Below are positions 35,388-43,198 of a stretch of DNA of 64,000 bases, one piece after another. Each line of letters starts with the position of its first letter. The stretch's first letter is position 1. Location of the stretch: assembly GCF_900105205.1 (NCBI RefSeq), contig NZ_FNSQ01000005.1:2046001-2110000 (forward strand). The letters are read 5' to 3'. This stretch comes from Microbacterium hydrocarbonoxydans (GTDB lineage: Bacteria; Actinomycetota; Actinomycetes; Actinomycetales; Microbacteriaceae). The notes under the pieces were generated by a model, which saw only the letters and a program-made list of their open reading frames with translations, had not been told where the DNA came from and did no database searches. Made by a program: the position numbers and the translations under genes.

Positions 35388-35861
35388 ATGGCCGGACTTG
35401 ACCGCATCGATCTGGAACTGCTCGCAGCCCTCGCCGACGATCCGCGCGTGACCATCGTCGCTCTCGCGGAGAATCTGGGGCTGTCTCGCAACACGATCCA
35501 GGCGCGGATGACCAGGTTGGAGCAGACCGGGGTCTTCCTCTCCTACGAGCGCTCGTTCTCCACCGACGTCCTCGGCTTCCCGCTGCAGGCGTTCGTGAGC
35601 ATCGGCGTACGGCAGACCGAGCTGCCCAGGATCATCAACGAGCTCGCCCGCATCCCCGAGGTCGTACAGGCGCACGGACTCAGCGGGTCGATCGATCTGC
35701 TCGCGCGTGTCGCCTGTCGCGATGCGCGCCATCTGTTCGACACGGACGCGCGCATCCTCTCGATCGACGGGGTCGAGCGCACCGAGACCTCCCTCGCGAT
35801 GGGCGAGGTCATCCCGTTCCGCGTCGCGGGACTCATCGGCCTCGCGCGACGGGAATCCTGA
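35388..35861 (+). CDS. Lrp/AsnC-family transcriptional regulator
   Basis: 157 residues. N-terminal winged helix ('LDRIDLELLAALADDPRVTI', 'LAENLGLSRNTIQARMTRLE') and C-terminal RAM ligand-binding fold ('FPLQAFVSIGVRQTELPRII', 'VQAHGLSGSIDLLARVACRD'). Such proteins sense amino acids. Divergent placement next to bkdABC matches the BkdR arrangement known in several bacteria, where branched-chain amino acids induce keto-acid dehydrogenase. Effector and targets are inferred. The 3' end overlaps the convergent hydrolase gene by 29 bases. Confidence 0.9.
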   Translation: MAGLDRIDLELLAALADDPRVTIVALAENLGLSRNTIQARMTRLEQTGVFLSYERSFSTDVLGFPLQAFVSIGVRQTELPRIINELARIPEVVQAHGLSGSIDLLARVACRDARHLFDTDARILSIDGVERTETSLAMGEVIPFRVAGLIGLARRES

Positions 35862-36732
35862 GGAAGCGGCGAACGGCCCCCGCCGCCTCGGCAGGGGTCT
35901 CGTAGTGGATGAGGTGTCCGACGTGGGCGATCTCCACGAGAGTGCCGTCATCGAAACGGGTCACCAGCTCGCGCTCCACCTCGATCGGCGTGATGTCGTC
36001 GCGCTGCGCCGCGATGAGCATAGTCGGCGTCGAGATCGACGCCGCGAACTCGCTCACGTCGTGTGACACGCTCGCGACGAAGGCGTCGCGCAGCACGTCT
36101 CGATCGGCGAAGCGCGAGAAGTAGGTGTCGTGCTGGTCATGGATGAATCGACGGATCTCCGGGTCGGAGGTCTTCGCCATCGCGATGCTCATGATCCGGA
36201 CGATCAGACGGTTGCGGAGAAGCGCGGTTCCCAGCCGTTCAGGGAGCCGTGCCCCCAGGGAGTAGTACAGGACCGCGAGCCGCGTCATCAGCCCCTTCGG
36301 GCCCTCGAGCGCCGGCGCTCCGATCGGGTTGATGAGGATGAGACGAGGTGTCGCGAGGCCCTGAGCCACCGCGGCGGAGGTGACGATGGAGCCGAAGGAA
36401 TGCCCGAGGATGACGGCACCCGGCGCCACGGCCGCCGCGAACTCGGTGAGCCAGGCGACGTACTCGGCCAGATCGTAGGTGCGCCCGGGCACGGGAGCCG
36501 TCTCTCCGAAGCCGGGAAGATCGGGCGCGATCACGCGCACCTCGGGGAGGAAGGCGAGCACCGACTCCAGCCCGTGATGCTCACCGCGGAACCCGTGCAC
36601 GGCGATCACCGTGGTCTCGGAGCCCTCGGGCCCGTACTCCCAATACGCCGTGACGCCATCCCTGACCTCCACCTCGTGGCGCTCGACCGGGAGTCGGCTG
36701 AGGCGGTCGGCGTACGGAGAGGGGGCGGGCAT
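35833..36732 (-). CDS. Alpha/beta-fold hydrolase
   Basis: 299 residues. Oxyanion-hole segment 'VIAVHGFRGEHHGLESVLAF', nucleophile elbow 'VILGHSFGSIVTSAAVAQG' (Ser about residue 126), acid in 'MLIAAQRDDITPIEVE' and catalytic His in 'VEIAHVGHLIHYETPAEAAG'. A cap region lies between residues 140 and 220. No signal peptide. The substrate is unknown. The start ATG at 36732 has no strong Shine-Dalgarno. Its last 29 bases overlap the end of the Lrp/AsnC gene on the other strand. Confidence 0.87.
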   Translation of the reverse strand: MPAPSPYADRLSRLPVERHEVEVRDGVTAYWEYGPEGSETTVIAVHGFRGEHHGLESVLAFLPEVRVIAPDLPGFGETAPVPGRTYDLAEYVAWLTEFAAAVAPGAVILGHSFGSIVTSAAVAQGLATPRLILINPIGAPALEGPKGLMTRLAVLYYSLGARLPERLGTALLRNRLIVRIMSIAMAKTSDPEIRRFIHDQHDTYFSRFADRDVLRDAFVASVSHDVSEFAASISTPTMLIAAQRDDITPIEVERELVTRFDDGTLVEIAHVGHLIHYETPAEAAGAVRRFLRIPVARGR

Positions 36733-36812
36733 GGTGCAAGTCTATGGTCACGGCCTGTGGTGCCCCCGTGTCCCTCCGAGCGGATGTCGGCGGTCCGTTC
36801 TACGGTGAGATC

Positions 36813-37565
36813 ATGCCGCCGGCCCCCGCTTCCCCCTCCTGGATCACGCGCGTCGGCGTGTTCGACCTGGAGACCACCGGGGTCGATGTGGAGCACGACC
36901 GCGTCGTGACCGCCCATGTCGGGCTGCTCGATGCGGAAGGGCGCGAGATCGCAGCGCGTGATTGGCTCGCGGATCCGGGGATCGACATCCCCGCCGGGGC
37001 GACGGCCGTGCACGGCGTCACCACACAGCACGCGCGTCGTCTCGGCCGTCCGGCCGCCGAGGTCGTCGACCAGGTCACCTCAGCCCTGCGCTCACTGCTG
37101 TCGCAGGGGGTCCCGATCGTCGCGTACAACGCTGCCTACGACTTCTCGCTTCTCGCGCACGAGGCCCGCCGCCACGGCGTGGTTCCGTTGGAAGACCCTT
37201 CGCCGATCATCGATCCGCACGTCATCGACAAGGCTTATGACCGGTACCGGCCGGGTAAACGCACACTGCAGGCGGTCGCCGCGCTGTACGCCGTCCGTCT
37301 CGAGGACGCGCACGAGGCTGCGGCGGACGCCGTCGCGGCCGGCCGGGTCGCCCAGGCGCTCGCGAGGCAGTTCGTGCTGCCCGAGACGCTCGCCGAGCTC
37401 CACACCCGCCAGATCGGGTGGGCGCGGTCGCAGGCCGAGAGCCTCACGGAGTACTTCATCCGCATCGGACGTCTGGAGCCGGAGGAGCGCCTCGACGGCA
37501 CCTGGCCGGTCCGGAGGCACCGCACACAGGAGGGGGCGGATCCACATGCGGTTCCGAACTCGTGA
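36813..37565 (+). CDS. DnaQ-like 3'-5' exonuclease domain protein
   Basis: 250 residues. DEDDh exonuclease motifs: 'RVGVFDLETTGVDVEHDRVV' (Exo I, DxE), 'GVPIVAYNAAYDFSLLAHEA' (Exo II, with Asp) and 'EDAHEAAADAVAAGRVAQAL' (Exo III, HxxxxD). 'HGVTTQHARRLGRPAAEVVD' is the usual linker. This is the domain of DNA polymerase III epsilon but encoded alone; it may act in repair or RNA processing. ATG 36813 is chosen because an in-frame ATG at 36744 would add 23 residues without family resemblance. The following AraC gene starts 20 bases before this one ends. Confidence 0.87.
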   Translation: MPPAPASPSWITRVGVFDLETTGVDVEHDRVVTAHVGLLDAEGREIAARDWLADPGIDIPAGATAVHGVTTQHARRLGRPAAEVVDQVTSALRSLLSQGVPIVAYNAAYDFSLLAHEARRHGVVPLEDPSPIIDPHVIDKAYDRYRPGKRTLQAVAALYAVRLEDAHEAAADAVAAGRVAQALARQFVLPETLAELHTRQIGWARSQAESLTEYFIRIGRLEPEERLDGTWPVRRHRTQEGADPHAVPNS

Positions 37566-38481
37566 CATCACCCGCGTCGAGAGCACCTGGAAGCAGTTCG
37601 TCCCGTCGGCGGTGTTGCACGACGTCGATCCGACGAGCTTCCTGTTCGACTGGCACTCCGCGGATCTGGGCGGGGTGAGCATGGTGCGCTACGACCTCGC
37701 GGCAGAGGTGCGTTCGACGGCGGAACCCCAGGAGCAGCTTCTCGTCTGCAGGGTCGACGGTCCCGAGGCGCGCGTGTACTCCGATCGCGGCGACCTCGAC
37801 GCGCGTAGCCCCTGGATCTCGGAGGGTCAACGGGTACACGCGCACTGGGAAGGCGGCGCCCGGGTGACGGCCCTGGTCTTCGAGCGCAAGGCACTGGAGC
37901 GACAGGCCAGACGGATCAGCGGCGACGACTCCCTGTCGGTTCGAGTCCGCGACCTCTCGCCCCGCTCCGCGCACGCTGCCGCCGCGTGGGATCGGATGTT
38001 CGCGTACATCGAGCAGAGCGCGCTGACGCTCGCCGACAACAGTTCGGACGAGCTACTGCGCGCCGAACTCGCCCGTCACTCTGCTGCCACGACCCTGGCA
38101 GCCTTCGCGGTCGCTGATCGGCTCGAGCGGCATCGACCGGCTCAGGCGGCACCCGCGCCGGCGACTGTACGGCGCGCGCTGCAATACATCGCCGAGAATG
38201 CCCACAGCCCGATCACGGTCGATGATGTCGCCACTGCTGTCCACATCTCGACCCGCGGACTGCAGTATGCATTCCGACGCGCACTCGATGTCACGCCGGC
38301 GGAATCACTCAGACAGGCTCGCCTCGACGGCGCCCACCGCGACCTGCGATCGGGCACCCCGGTGACGGTGTCCGCAGTGGCACGGCGGTGGGGTTTTTCA
38401 CACCCTTCCCGCTTCGCCGCCGCCTATCGGGAGAGCTTCGGCGTGCTTCCTTCTGTGACGGCCGCGAAGCACCGGCGATGA
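37546..38481 (+). CDS. AraC-family transcriptional regulator
   Basis: 311 residues. The N-terminal ~190 residues form a cupin-like sensor with no specific match, and the C-terminal ~110 residues the AraC DNA-binding domain: 'VRRALQYIAENAHSPITVDD', 'VATAVHISTRGLQYAFRRAL', then 'VTPAESLRQARLDGAHRDL' and 'VSAVARRWGFSHPSRFAAAY'. ATG 37546 lies within the end of the exonuclease gene and has AGGAGGGGG upstream, so translation is coupled. A longer in-frame reading upstream is the exonuclease in another frame. Targets and ligand are unknown. Confidence 0.87.
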   Translation: MRFRTRDITRVESTWKQFVPSAVLHDVDPTSFLFDWHSADLGGVSMVRYDLAAEVRSTAEPQEQLLVCRVDGPEARVYSDRGDLDARSPWISEGQRVHAHWEGGARVTALVFERKALERQARRISGDDSLSVRVRDLSPRSAHAAAAWDRMFAYIEQSALTLADNSSDELLRAELARHSAATTLAAFAVADRLERHRPAQAAPAPATVRRALQYIAENAHSPITVDDVATAVHISTRGLQYAFRRALDVTPAESLRQARLDGAHRDLRSGTPVTVSAVARRWGFSHPSRFAAAYRESFGVLPSVTAAKHRR

Positions 38482-38567
38482 CACCATGCGAACAACCTGT
38501 TCGCATGCGTCGCGCGTCCTGCTCGTCCGGCGTCTGGCGGGCTGCGCGGCGGCATAGATTCCGAGTC

Positions 38568-38897
38568 ATGGGTTCTCTCTATTACGGCGGCTCGGAGCCG
38601 ATCCATATCGATGATCGTGCGCTTGCGCACCTCAAGGTCGTCGTCGCCACGAAGCTGCGCCGGAACGAGAGCTTCACACTGAGCTGGAAGCATCCGGACG
38701 GCGAGTCCGAAGGGCGCTCGACGGTCTGGCTGCATCCGTCCATCCCCCTGCGGTTCGTGTTCGATGAGGTGGAAGCTCCGGAACTCAGCCGTCGATGGAT
38801 CGAGGCATTGGCGCATTCGGCGAACTCGAGCGGCGGGATCATGCTGGTCGAGGAGCTGATCGAGCCGTCCGAGCTCGCGGGCGCTGACGCCGGCTGA
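38568..38897 (+). CDS. Small conserved Microbacteriaceae protein (DUF7882-like)
   Basis: 109 residues. It resembles a short family common in Microbacteriaceae, often mislabelled as an ATP-dependent DNA ligase; no ligase motif is present. Recognisable pieces are 'LYYGGSEPIHIDDRALAHLK', 'VVVATKLRRNESFTLSWKHP', 'RSTVWLHPSIPLRFVFDEVE' and 'RRWIEALAHSANSSGGIMLV', a pattern of beta strands and one helix. Function is unknown. ATG 38568 matches the family start; the in-frame extension upstream reads through the AraC gene. It is monocistronic. Confidence 0.7.
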   Translation: MGSLYYGGSEPIHIDDRALAHLKVVVATKLRRNESFTLSWKHPDGESEGRSTVWLHPSIPLRFVFDEVEAPELSRRWIEALAHSANSSGGIMLVEELIEPSELAGADAG

Positions 38898-38961
38898 GCA
38901 CCGGTGTGGGAGGAGCCTGCGGTGTCAAGTCCCTCGCTCTCTCGCTCGAGGCGATGGCACG

Positions 38962-39801
38962 ATGACCGAGATGACAGCGCAGGCGAGGAGTGACGAGGGG
39001 CGAGGCGCTGGCGAGGGCAGCGGCGCCGCGACTGCTCCGTCGAGCATCCTGACGACATCGGTGGTCATCCCGGTGAAGGATGATGCCCCGCTGCTCGCCC
39101 GCTGCCTCGAGCGGTTGCGTGCGCAGAATCGGCCCGCTGACGAGATCATCGTGATCGACAACGACTCCTCGGATGCGTCGGCCGCCGTGGCGCGCGATGC
39201 CGGAGCGCGCGTGCTGTTCTGCGCCGATCCTGGAATCTCGGCAGCCGCGGCGACCGGCTACGACGCGGCTGCCGGAGACCTGATCCTTCGACTGGACGCC
39301 GACTGCGAGCCCGACCCGGACTGGGTGGACACGGTCACGGCCGCGTTCGCGGAGGATGCCGGAGTATCAGCCCTCACTGGTCGGGCGCGGTTCACCGATG
39401 GTCCGCCGGCGCTGCGGGTGCCGCTCGCCAGGCTCTACCTCGGCGCCTACACGACGTTGATGGGAGTCACGCTCGGGCATCCGCCTCTCTTCGGTTCGAA
39501 TCTCGCCTTCCGTCGGGACGCGTGGCGTGCCATCCGTGACGAAGTGCATCGCGATCCCGAGCTCCACGACGACCTCGATCTCGCCTTCCATCTGGGCGCG
39601 GAGCACCGTATCGCCCTCCTTCCGGGGACGACCATGGGGATGTCGATGAGGCCTTTCACGGCGGGGAGCTTCGGTCGCCGCGTGCACCGTGGCTTTCGGA
39701 GCGTGGTCGTCCACTGGCCGCACGACTTTCCTCCGTTCCGCTGGAGGCGGCTGATCGCTCGCCGTCTCCGACGACAGCGGCGACGAGCGGACGCCCGGTG
39801 A
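38962..39801 (+). CDS. Family 2 glycosyltransferase
   Basis: 279 residues. A GT-A fold: 'TTSVVIPVKDDAPLLARCLE', 'DEIIVIDNDSSDASAAVARD', the metal-binding DxD-like 'LILRLDADCEPDPDWVDTVT' and 'FGSNLAFRRDAWRAIRDEVH' followed by 'HDDLDLAFHL' (ED-like catalytic region). A hydrophobic segment ('LARLYLGAYTTLMGVTLGHP') may graze the membrane, and the C-terminus is strongly basic. Donor and acceptor are unknown. It leads a three-gene coupled unit with an EEP phosphatase and a membrane protein (GTGA overlaps). Confidence 0.87.
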   Translation: MTEMTAQARSDEGRGAGEGSGAATAPSSILTTSVVIPVKDDAPLLARCLERLRAQNRPADEIIVIDNDSSDASAAVARDAGARVLFCADPGISAAAATGYDAAAGDLILRLDADCEPDPDWVDTVTAAFAEDAGVSALTGRARFTDGPPALRVPLARLYLGAYTTLMGVTLGHPPLFGSNLAFRRDAWRAIRDEVHRDPELHDDLDLAFHLGAEHRIALLPGTTMGMSMRPFTAGSFGRRVHRGFRSVVVHWPHDFPPFRWRRLIARRLRRQRRRADAR

Positions 39802-40628
39802 GCAGCGCACTGATCGGACCTGCGCACCCGCCGGATCTGCACCTCATGTCGTTCAACCTCCGCCGCGCCATGGACGGGCGGCTTCTGCCGAGGCGTGAAC
39901 GGTGGAGCGTCCGCTCGCCGGCTGTCGGCGCAGTTCTCCACACCGAACTTCCCACCGTGCTGGGTCTGCAGGAGGCCCTCCCCCGATCCGTGCGCGTGGT
40001 CATGGACGCTCTCGGCCCGCAACAGCGTGTGATCGGACACGGGCGAGGAAGGGCCGGAAGAGGCGAGGGCACCCCGCTGGTCTACGACGCCGAGCGGCTC
40101 GACATGGAGTTCTGGGAGCAGCGCGCGCTCTCGGACCACCCTGACGTCCCGGGTTCTCGGACGTGGGGCAACCTGATTCCACGGACGCTCGTGCGGGCCG
40201 GGTTCCGTGACACGGCCACCGGCCAGCGATTCGTCGTGATCAACACGCATCTCGATCCCTTCTCCGCCCGGTCTCGCCGCCGCTCGGCTGAGGCGATCGC
40301 CAGGCTGACAGCGGCCAGCGAGCTGCCCGTGATCGTGCTCGGCGACTTCAACGCCGATCTCGGCGCGACGTCGCTGCGGCCGCTGTTCGCCGCCGGTGCG
40401 GTCAGCGATTCCTGGGTGTCGGCACAGCGACGACTCACCCCGGAATGGGGGTCGTTCGTCGGAGGCCACGGTCCCCGGCTGCGCGGTCGCCGTATCGATG
40501 GAGTGCTGACGACGCGCGACGTCAGCGTGCGCGCGATCGGCTTGAACACGCGGACCATGGACGGCATCCGTCCTTCGGATCACCTCCCGGTGCAGGCTCT
40601 CGTCCGTCTCCCTGAGGAGGGTGCGTGA
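39798..40628 (+). CDS. Endonuclease/exonuclease/phosphatase (EEP) family protein
   Basis: 276 residues. EEP fold markers: 'LHLMSFNLRRAMDG' (Asn), 'VLGLQEALPRSVRVV' (metal Glu), 'RFVVINTHLDPFSARSRRRS' (catalytic His), 'PVIVLGDFNADLGATSLRPL' (DxN), 'RRIDGVLTT' and 'GIRPSDHLPVQALV' (SDH). The family cleaves phosphodiesters in nucleic acids, lipids or inositol phosphates. Given the coupled glycosyltransferase and membrane protein, a lipid or lipid-linked substrate is possible but unproven. GTG 39798 overlaps the glycosyltransferase stop. Confidence 0.87.
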   Translation: MSSALIGPAHPPDLHLMSFNLRRAMDGRLLPRRERWSVRSPAVGAVLHTELPTVLGLQEALPRSVRVVMDALGPQQRVIGHGRGRAGRGEGTPLVYDAERLDMEFWEQRALSDHPDVPGSRTWGNLIPRTLVRAGFRDTATGQRFVVINTHLDPFSARSRRRSAEAIARLTAASELPVIVLGDFNADLGATSLRPLFAAGAVSDSWVSAQRRLTPEWGSFVGGHGPRLRGRRIDGVLTTRDVSVRAIGLNTRTMDGIRPSDHLPVQALVRLPEEGA

Positions 40629-41209
40629 AGGAAGACTTCCTGCGGCCGCCCCGCACCACGTCGGAATGGACGGCCGATGGCCTCCGCGTACTCGGCATCC
40701 TCGGCGTCGTCGTGGCCGCGATCTGGTGGGATCCTACGGACGCCGGGATCGCTGCGCTCGCGACGCCGGCGCTGATGCTGCCCCGCGCGCTCGGCATGCG
40801 CGGCGGCTTCGATGCCGCCGCGTGCGCGATCGTGCTCACCGCTGCCTGGAGCAACGTCTTCGACCTCTACACGAGCGTTCCCGGCTGGGATCTGCTGCTG
40901 CACCTCCTCTGCACAGGGCTGCTCGCCATCATCACAGCTCTCGTCCTGACGCGGACCGAGGTGGCGCGGATCACCCGTGGGAGCGGCGTCCGCGCGCGCA
41001 CGCCGCTCGTGCTGCTGCCGCTGATCGCCCTCGCGCTGAGCGCCGTGTGGGAGATGGTCGAGTGGCTGGGCAAGGCCTATCTCAGCGACGACATCTTCGT
41101 CACGTACCAGGACACGATCGGCGACATGCTGTTCGGCGGCCTCGGGGGTCTTCTCGCCGGTCTTCTGCTGTCACGGGTGCAGGTGGAGCGGGCCCGCCGC
41201 AGGGGGTGA
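40625..41209 (+). CDS. Integral membrane protein (DUF2238/YjdF-like)
   Basis: 194 residues with about five hydrophobic helices. Near the C-terminus it has 'ALSAVWEMVEWLGKAYLSDD' and 'YQDTIGDMLFGGLGGLLAG', the charged helix motifs (WE..EW, DT..D) typical of the DUF2238 membrane family. Function is unknown. GTG 40625 forms a GTGA overlap with the EEP gene, so the three proteins (glycosyltransferase, EEP phosphatase, this protein) are probably made together and may share a pathway at the membrane. Confidence 0.72.
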   Translation: MKEDFLRPPRTTSEWTADGLRVLGILGVVVAAIWWDPTDAGIAALATPALMLPRALGMRGGFDAAACAIVLTAAWSNVFDLYTSVPGWDLLLHLLCTGLLAIITALVLTRTEVARITRGSGVRARTPLVLLPLIALALSAVWEMVEWLGKAYLSDDIFVTYQDTIGDMLFGGLGGLLAGLLLSRVQVERARRRG

Positions 41210-41217
41210 ACCGTCCG

Positions 41218-41799
41218 TCAGATCGACGACACGAACGGGTCGAGCTCGGCGACGAGGCGCGTCATGAGGAACGCGCTCAACAACAGGTTGAGGAACAGGA
41301 GCACGATCTCCGTCGCAATCATCGCGATGAGTGGGCCTGCGCCCTGGCCGCCACGCTGCCGGATCACGACATGCCGCCCGATGATGTAGACGGGGGTCGC
41401 GAGGAAGATCCACGCCCAGTGGAACGGCTTGACGAAGCCGCGCTGCGCGAGAGTCCGCATGTCCATGGCAGCGAACCACACGGAAGCTCCGAAGATCGTC
41501 CAGACGATGAGCATGGAGAACCAGTACCAGGGAGCGAGAGCCAGCTTCAGCTCCGCCAACAGCACCTGTTCGATATCCGGAGTCCCCGCCGTCGACGGGC
41601 AGCGATCTCATGAATTCGATCATGGCGCCAGGCATCTCGACGGAGAACCATACGACGGGGATGATGCTGACGGCCATCGCCCCGATGATCGACCAGACCC
41701 ATACCGTGTGGGAGCCGGTCCCTGGCGGGACGCGCGCGATCGTGCTCGGTGCGAGGTGGGCTGCCCCGTGCACAGGGATGCCGAGATCGGGCTGGTCAT
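41218..41799 (-). pseudogene. Frameshifted DUF2510-type membrane protein
   Basis: The coding signal switches frame twice. ATG 41799 overlaps the stop of the upstream membrane gene (ATGA) and has GGAGGA in front, but its frame stops near 41610. The middle ('HTVWVWSIIGAMAVSIIPVV', about 41600-41773) is in a second frame, and the C-terminal part ('LKLALAPWYWFSMLIVWTIF' to the stop at 41218) is back in the first. One missing base in the AGCCCGATC run (about 41785-41795) and one extra G in GGCGGGGACT (about 41590-41600) would restore one protein with three membrane helices and the 'PFHWAWIFLATPVYIIGRHV' signature seen in Microbacterium homologues. Either a decaying gene or two homopolymer sequencing errors. 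Confidence 0.7.
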
Positions 41800-42122
41800 G
41801 GCTCCTCCGCCCGTCGCGTGGTCGGAAGCGTCGGCGCGAGACCGCTCGCGACAGCTGCGACCAGCTCCGATGTGGCCGCGGCGATGATGAGTCCGAGCGA
41901 GACGCCGGCGCTCACGATGAATGCGATCCCATCCGTCGTGCGCCAGACCATCTCGATGACGATAGCGAGGATGCCGATGGGGAACGCGACGAACCAGAAC
42001 GCTCGTGCCGTCCAGCGACGGTTCGGGTCGTCAGTGCTTCGGTGAGTGAGACCGAGCGCGGCAGCCAGCGCTGCGAACGCGATCAGCGATGCGAGTGCAG
42101 CCGCGGTGTCCAGTTGATTCAT
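41796..42122 (-). CDS. Small membrane protein
   Basis: 108 residues with three hydrophobic helices ('AAALASLIAFAALAAALGL', 'AFWFVAFPIGILAIVIEMVW', 'IAFIVSAGVSLGLIIAAATS'). No known domain is recognised. ATG 42122 ('MNQLDTAAAL...') follows a GAGAGGGGG Shine-Dalgarno; upstream readings are Arg-rich and non-coding in character. It is coupled by ATGA to the frameshifted membrane gene that follows, so the two likely belonged to one unit. Confidence 0.6.
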   Translation of the reverse strand: MNQLDTAAALASLIAFAALAAALGLTHRSTDDPNRRWTARAFWFVAFPIGILAIVIEMVWRTTDGIAFIVSAGVSLGLIIAAATSELVAAVASGLAPTLPTTRRAEEP

Positions 42123-42326
42123 CGTTCCCCCTCTCAGTAGAACTCGAGACCGACCGGATCGTGACGCCATACTGCGGAATCGGCGTGGGCGCCGGACGGC
42201 GGCGCGAGAGACCGGCGGCACGCGAGATCGCGTCACGACCTATGCTCAACGACCTCTTACAAGTGCGAGACGGACGCATCCGCGCCTATCTCGCGTCATA
42301 TATCGGTCGGTCCGGCGTCTTGATAG

Positions 42327-42347
42327 GTGGGCACCCGCCGTGCCCAC
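42327..42347. promoter_or_regulatory. 8-bp inverted repeat upstream of the GntR gene
   Basis: GTGGGCAC (42327-42334) and GTGCCCAC (42340-42347) are perfect inverted copies with a 5-base spacer, 24 bases before the GTG at 42372. An AT-rich TCATATATC stretch about 30 bases further upstream (42295-42303) is a plausible -10 region. The site could be an autoregulatory operator or a leader hairpin. The rest of 42123-42371, between two divergent genes, shows nothing else recognisable. Confidence 0.5.
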
Positions 42348-42371
42348 GGGAACGCCGGAAGAAGGAACGCA

Positions 42372-43079
42372 GTGGTATCGACGCTCAGCATGGGGAACGA
42401 CCGTGGCCCGGTCTCCGGGGCACGCCCTCTGACGATGCACCCCGCGGGCGCCCCGCTCTCGTCGATCGTCTTCCGACATGTCGGAGCGCAGATCGCAGAG
42501 GGAGTGCTGCCGCCCGGACTCCCGATCGATGACCGCATCATCGGCGACGAGCTGGGAGTGTCTCGGACACCTGTCAGGGAAGGGCTGCAACGACTGGAGC
42601 GGATCGGACTGGTCGAGTTCTCCCCGGGGCGGTTCACGCGTGTGACACCGCTGACCGCACAGGATGTCCAGGACTGGTACGTGTTCGCCGGAACCCAGGT
42701 CGTCGCCCTGATCGACGCTGTCGTGGCGAACCTGGAGGAATCGATCCGCCTGCACGCCGCGAGCATCGTGGACGAGGTGGCACGCCACGTCGATGAACCC
42801 GAGCACTTCACGCGCTCCTACCTGACCCTCTACAACTACCTGCTCGCGCAGGGCGGCACGTCCGTGCACCGAACCATCCTCGGTGAAACCACGTTCGCTC
42901 TCGCCCGGGCTCTTCGCGCCGGGACCCACGACGCCGACACGAGCGGGCTCACCGCTCAGCACCTCCGGCTACTCGGAGACGCCCTCCGTTCCGGCGACAG
43001 GGACCTTGCCGTGGACAGCGCCCGCGCTGTCCATCTCGCCCTCGGGCGGACGACAGAGGGCGGGCGGAGAACCCCGTGA
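42372..43079 (+). CDS. GntR-family (FCD-type) transcriptional regulator
   Basis: 235 residues. Winged helix-turn-helix: 'LSSIVFRHVGAQIAEGVLPP', 'RIIGDELGVSRTPVREGLQR' and 'LERIGLVEFSPGRFTRVTPL'. The C-terminal all-helical domain is FCD-like. Such regulators usually bind organic acids. GTG 42372 is chosen because GAAGGA lies just upstream; ATG 42390 is the alternative. It is monocistronic, ending 16 bases before the convergent tRNA gene, and the leader carries an inverted repeat. Confidence 0.85.
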   Translation: MVSTLSMGNDRGPVSGARPLTMHPAGAPLSSIVFRHVGAQIAEGVLPPGLPIDDRIIGDELGVSRTPVREGLQRLERIGLVEFSPGRFTRVTPLTAQDVQDWYVFAGTQVVALIDAVVANLEESIRLHAASIVDEVARHVDEPEHFTRSYLTLYNYLLAQGGTSVHRTILGETTFALARALRAGTHDADTSGLTAQHLRLLGDALRSGDRDLAVDSARAVHLALGRTTEGGRRTP

Positions 43080-43095
43080 GCTGAGGGCTGTCGAG

Positions 43096-43169
43096 TAGGG
43101 CGGGCGGGACTTGAACCCGCGATCGTTGGGTTATGAGCCCACTGCCTTAACCAGCTTGGCCACCGCCCC
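43096..43169 (-). tRNA. tRNA-Met (anticodon CAT)
   Basis: A 74-nt cloverleaf on the minus strand. Acceptor GGGGCGG pairs with CCGCCCT (terminal G-T), discriminator A; D-arm GGCC..GGC; anticodon loop CTCATAA with anticodon CAT closed by GTGGG/CCCAA-type pairing; T-arm GCGGG TTCAAGT CCCGC. CCA is not encoded. CAT can be elongator Met, initiator Met or lysidine-modified Ile; the terminal G-T pair and lack of the initiator GGG/CCC anticodon-stem run favour a non-initiator, but this was not resolved. Confidence 0.85.
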
Positions 43170-43198
43170 GTGCGCACCAGCCTATCGGGCCCCGCGGG

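Noticed and set aside
41590..41800. Programmed frameshifting in the small membrane-protein gene
   Set aside because: No slippery heptamer or downstream structure was seen and two opposite shifts would be needed; decay or sequencing error is simpler.
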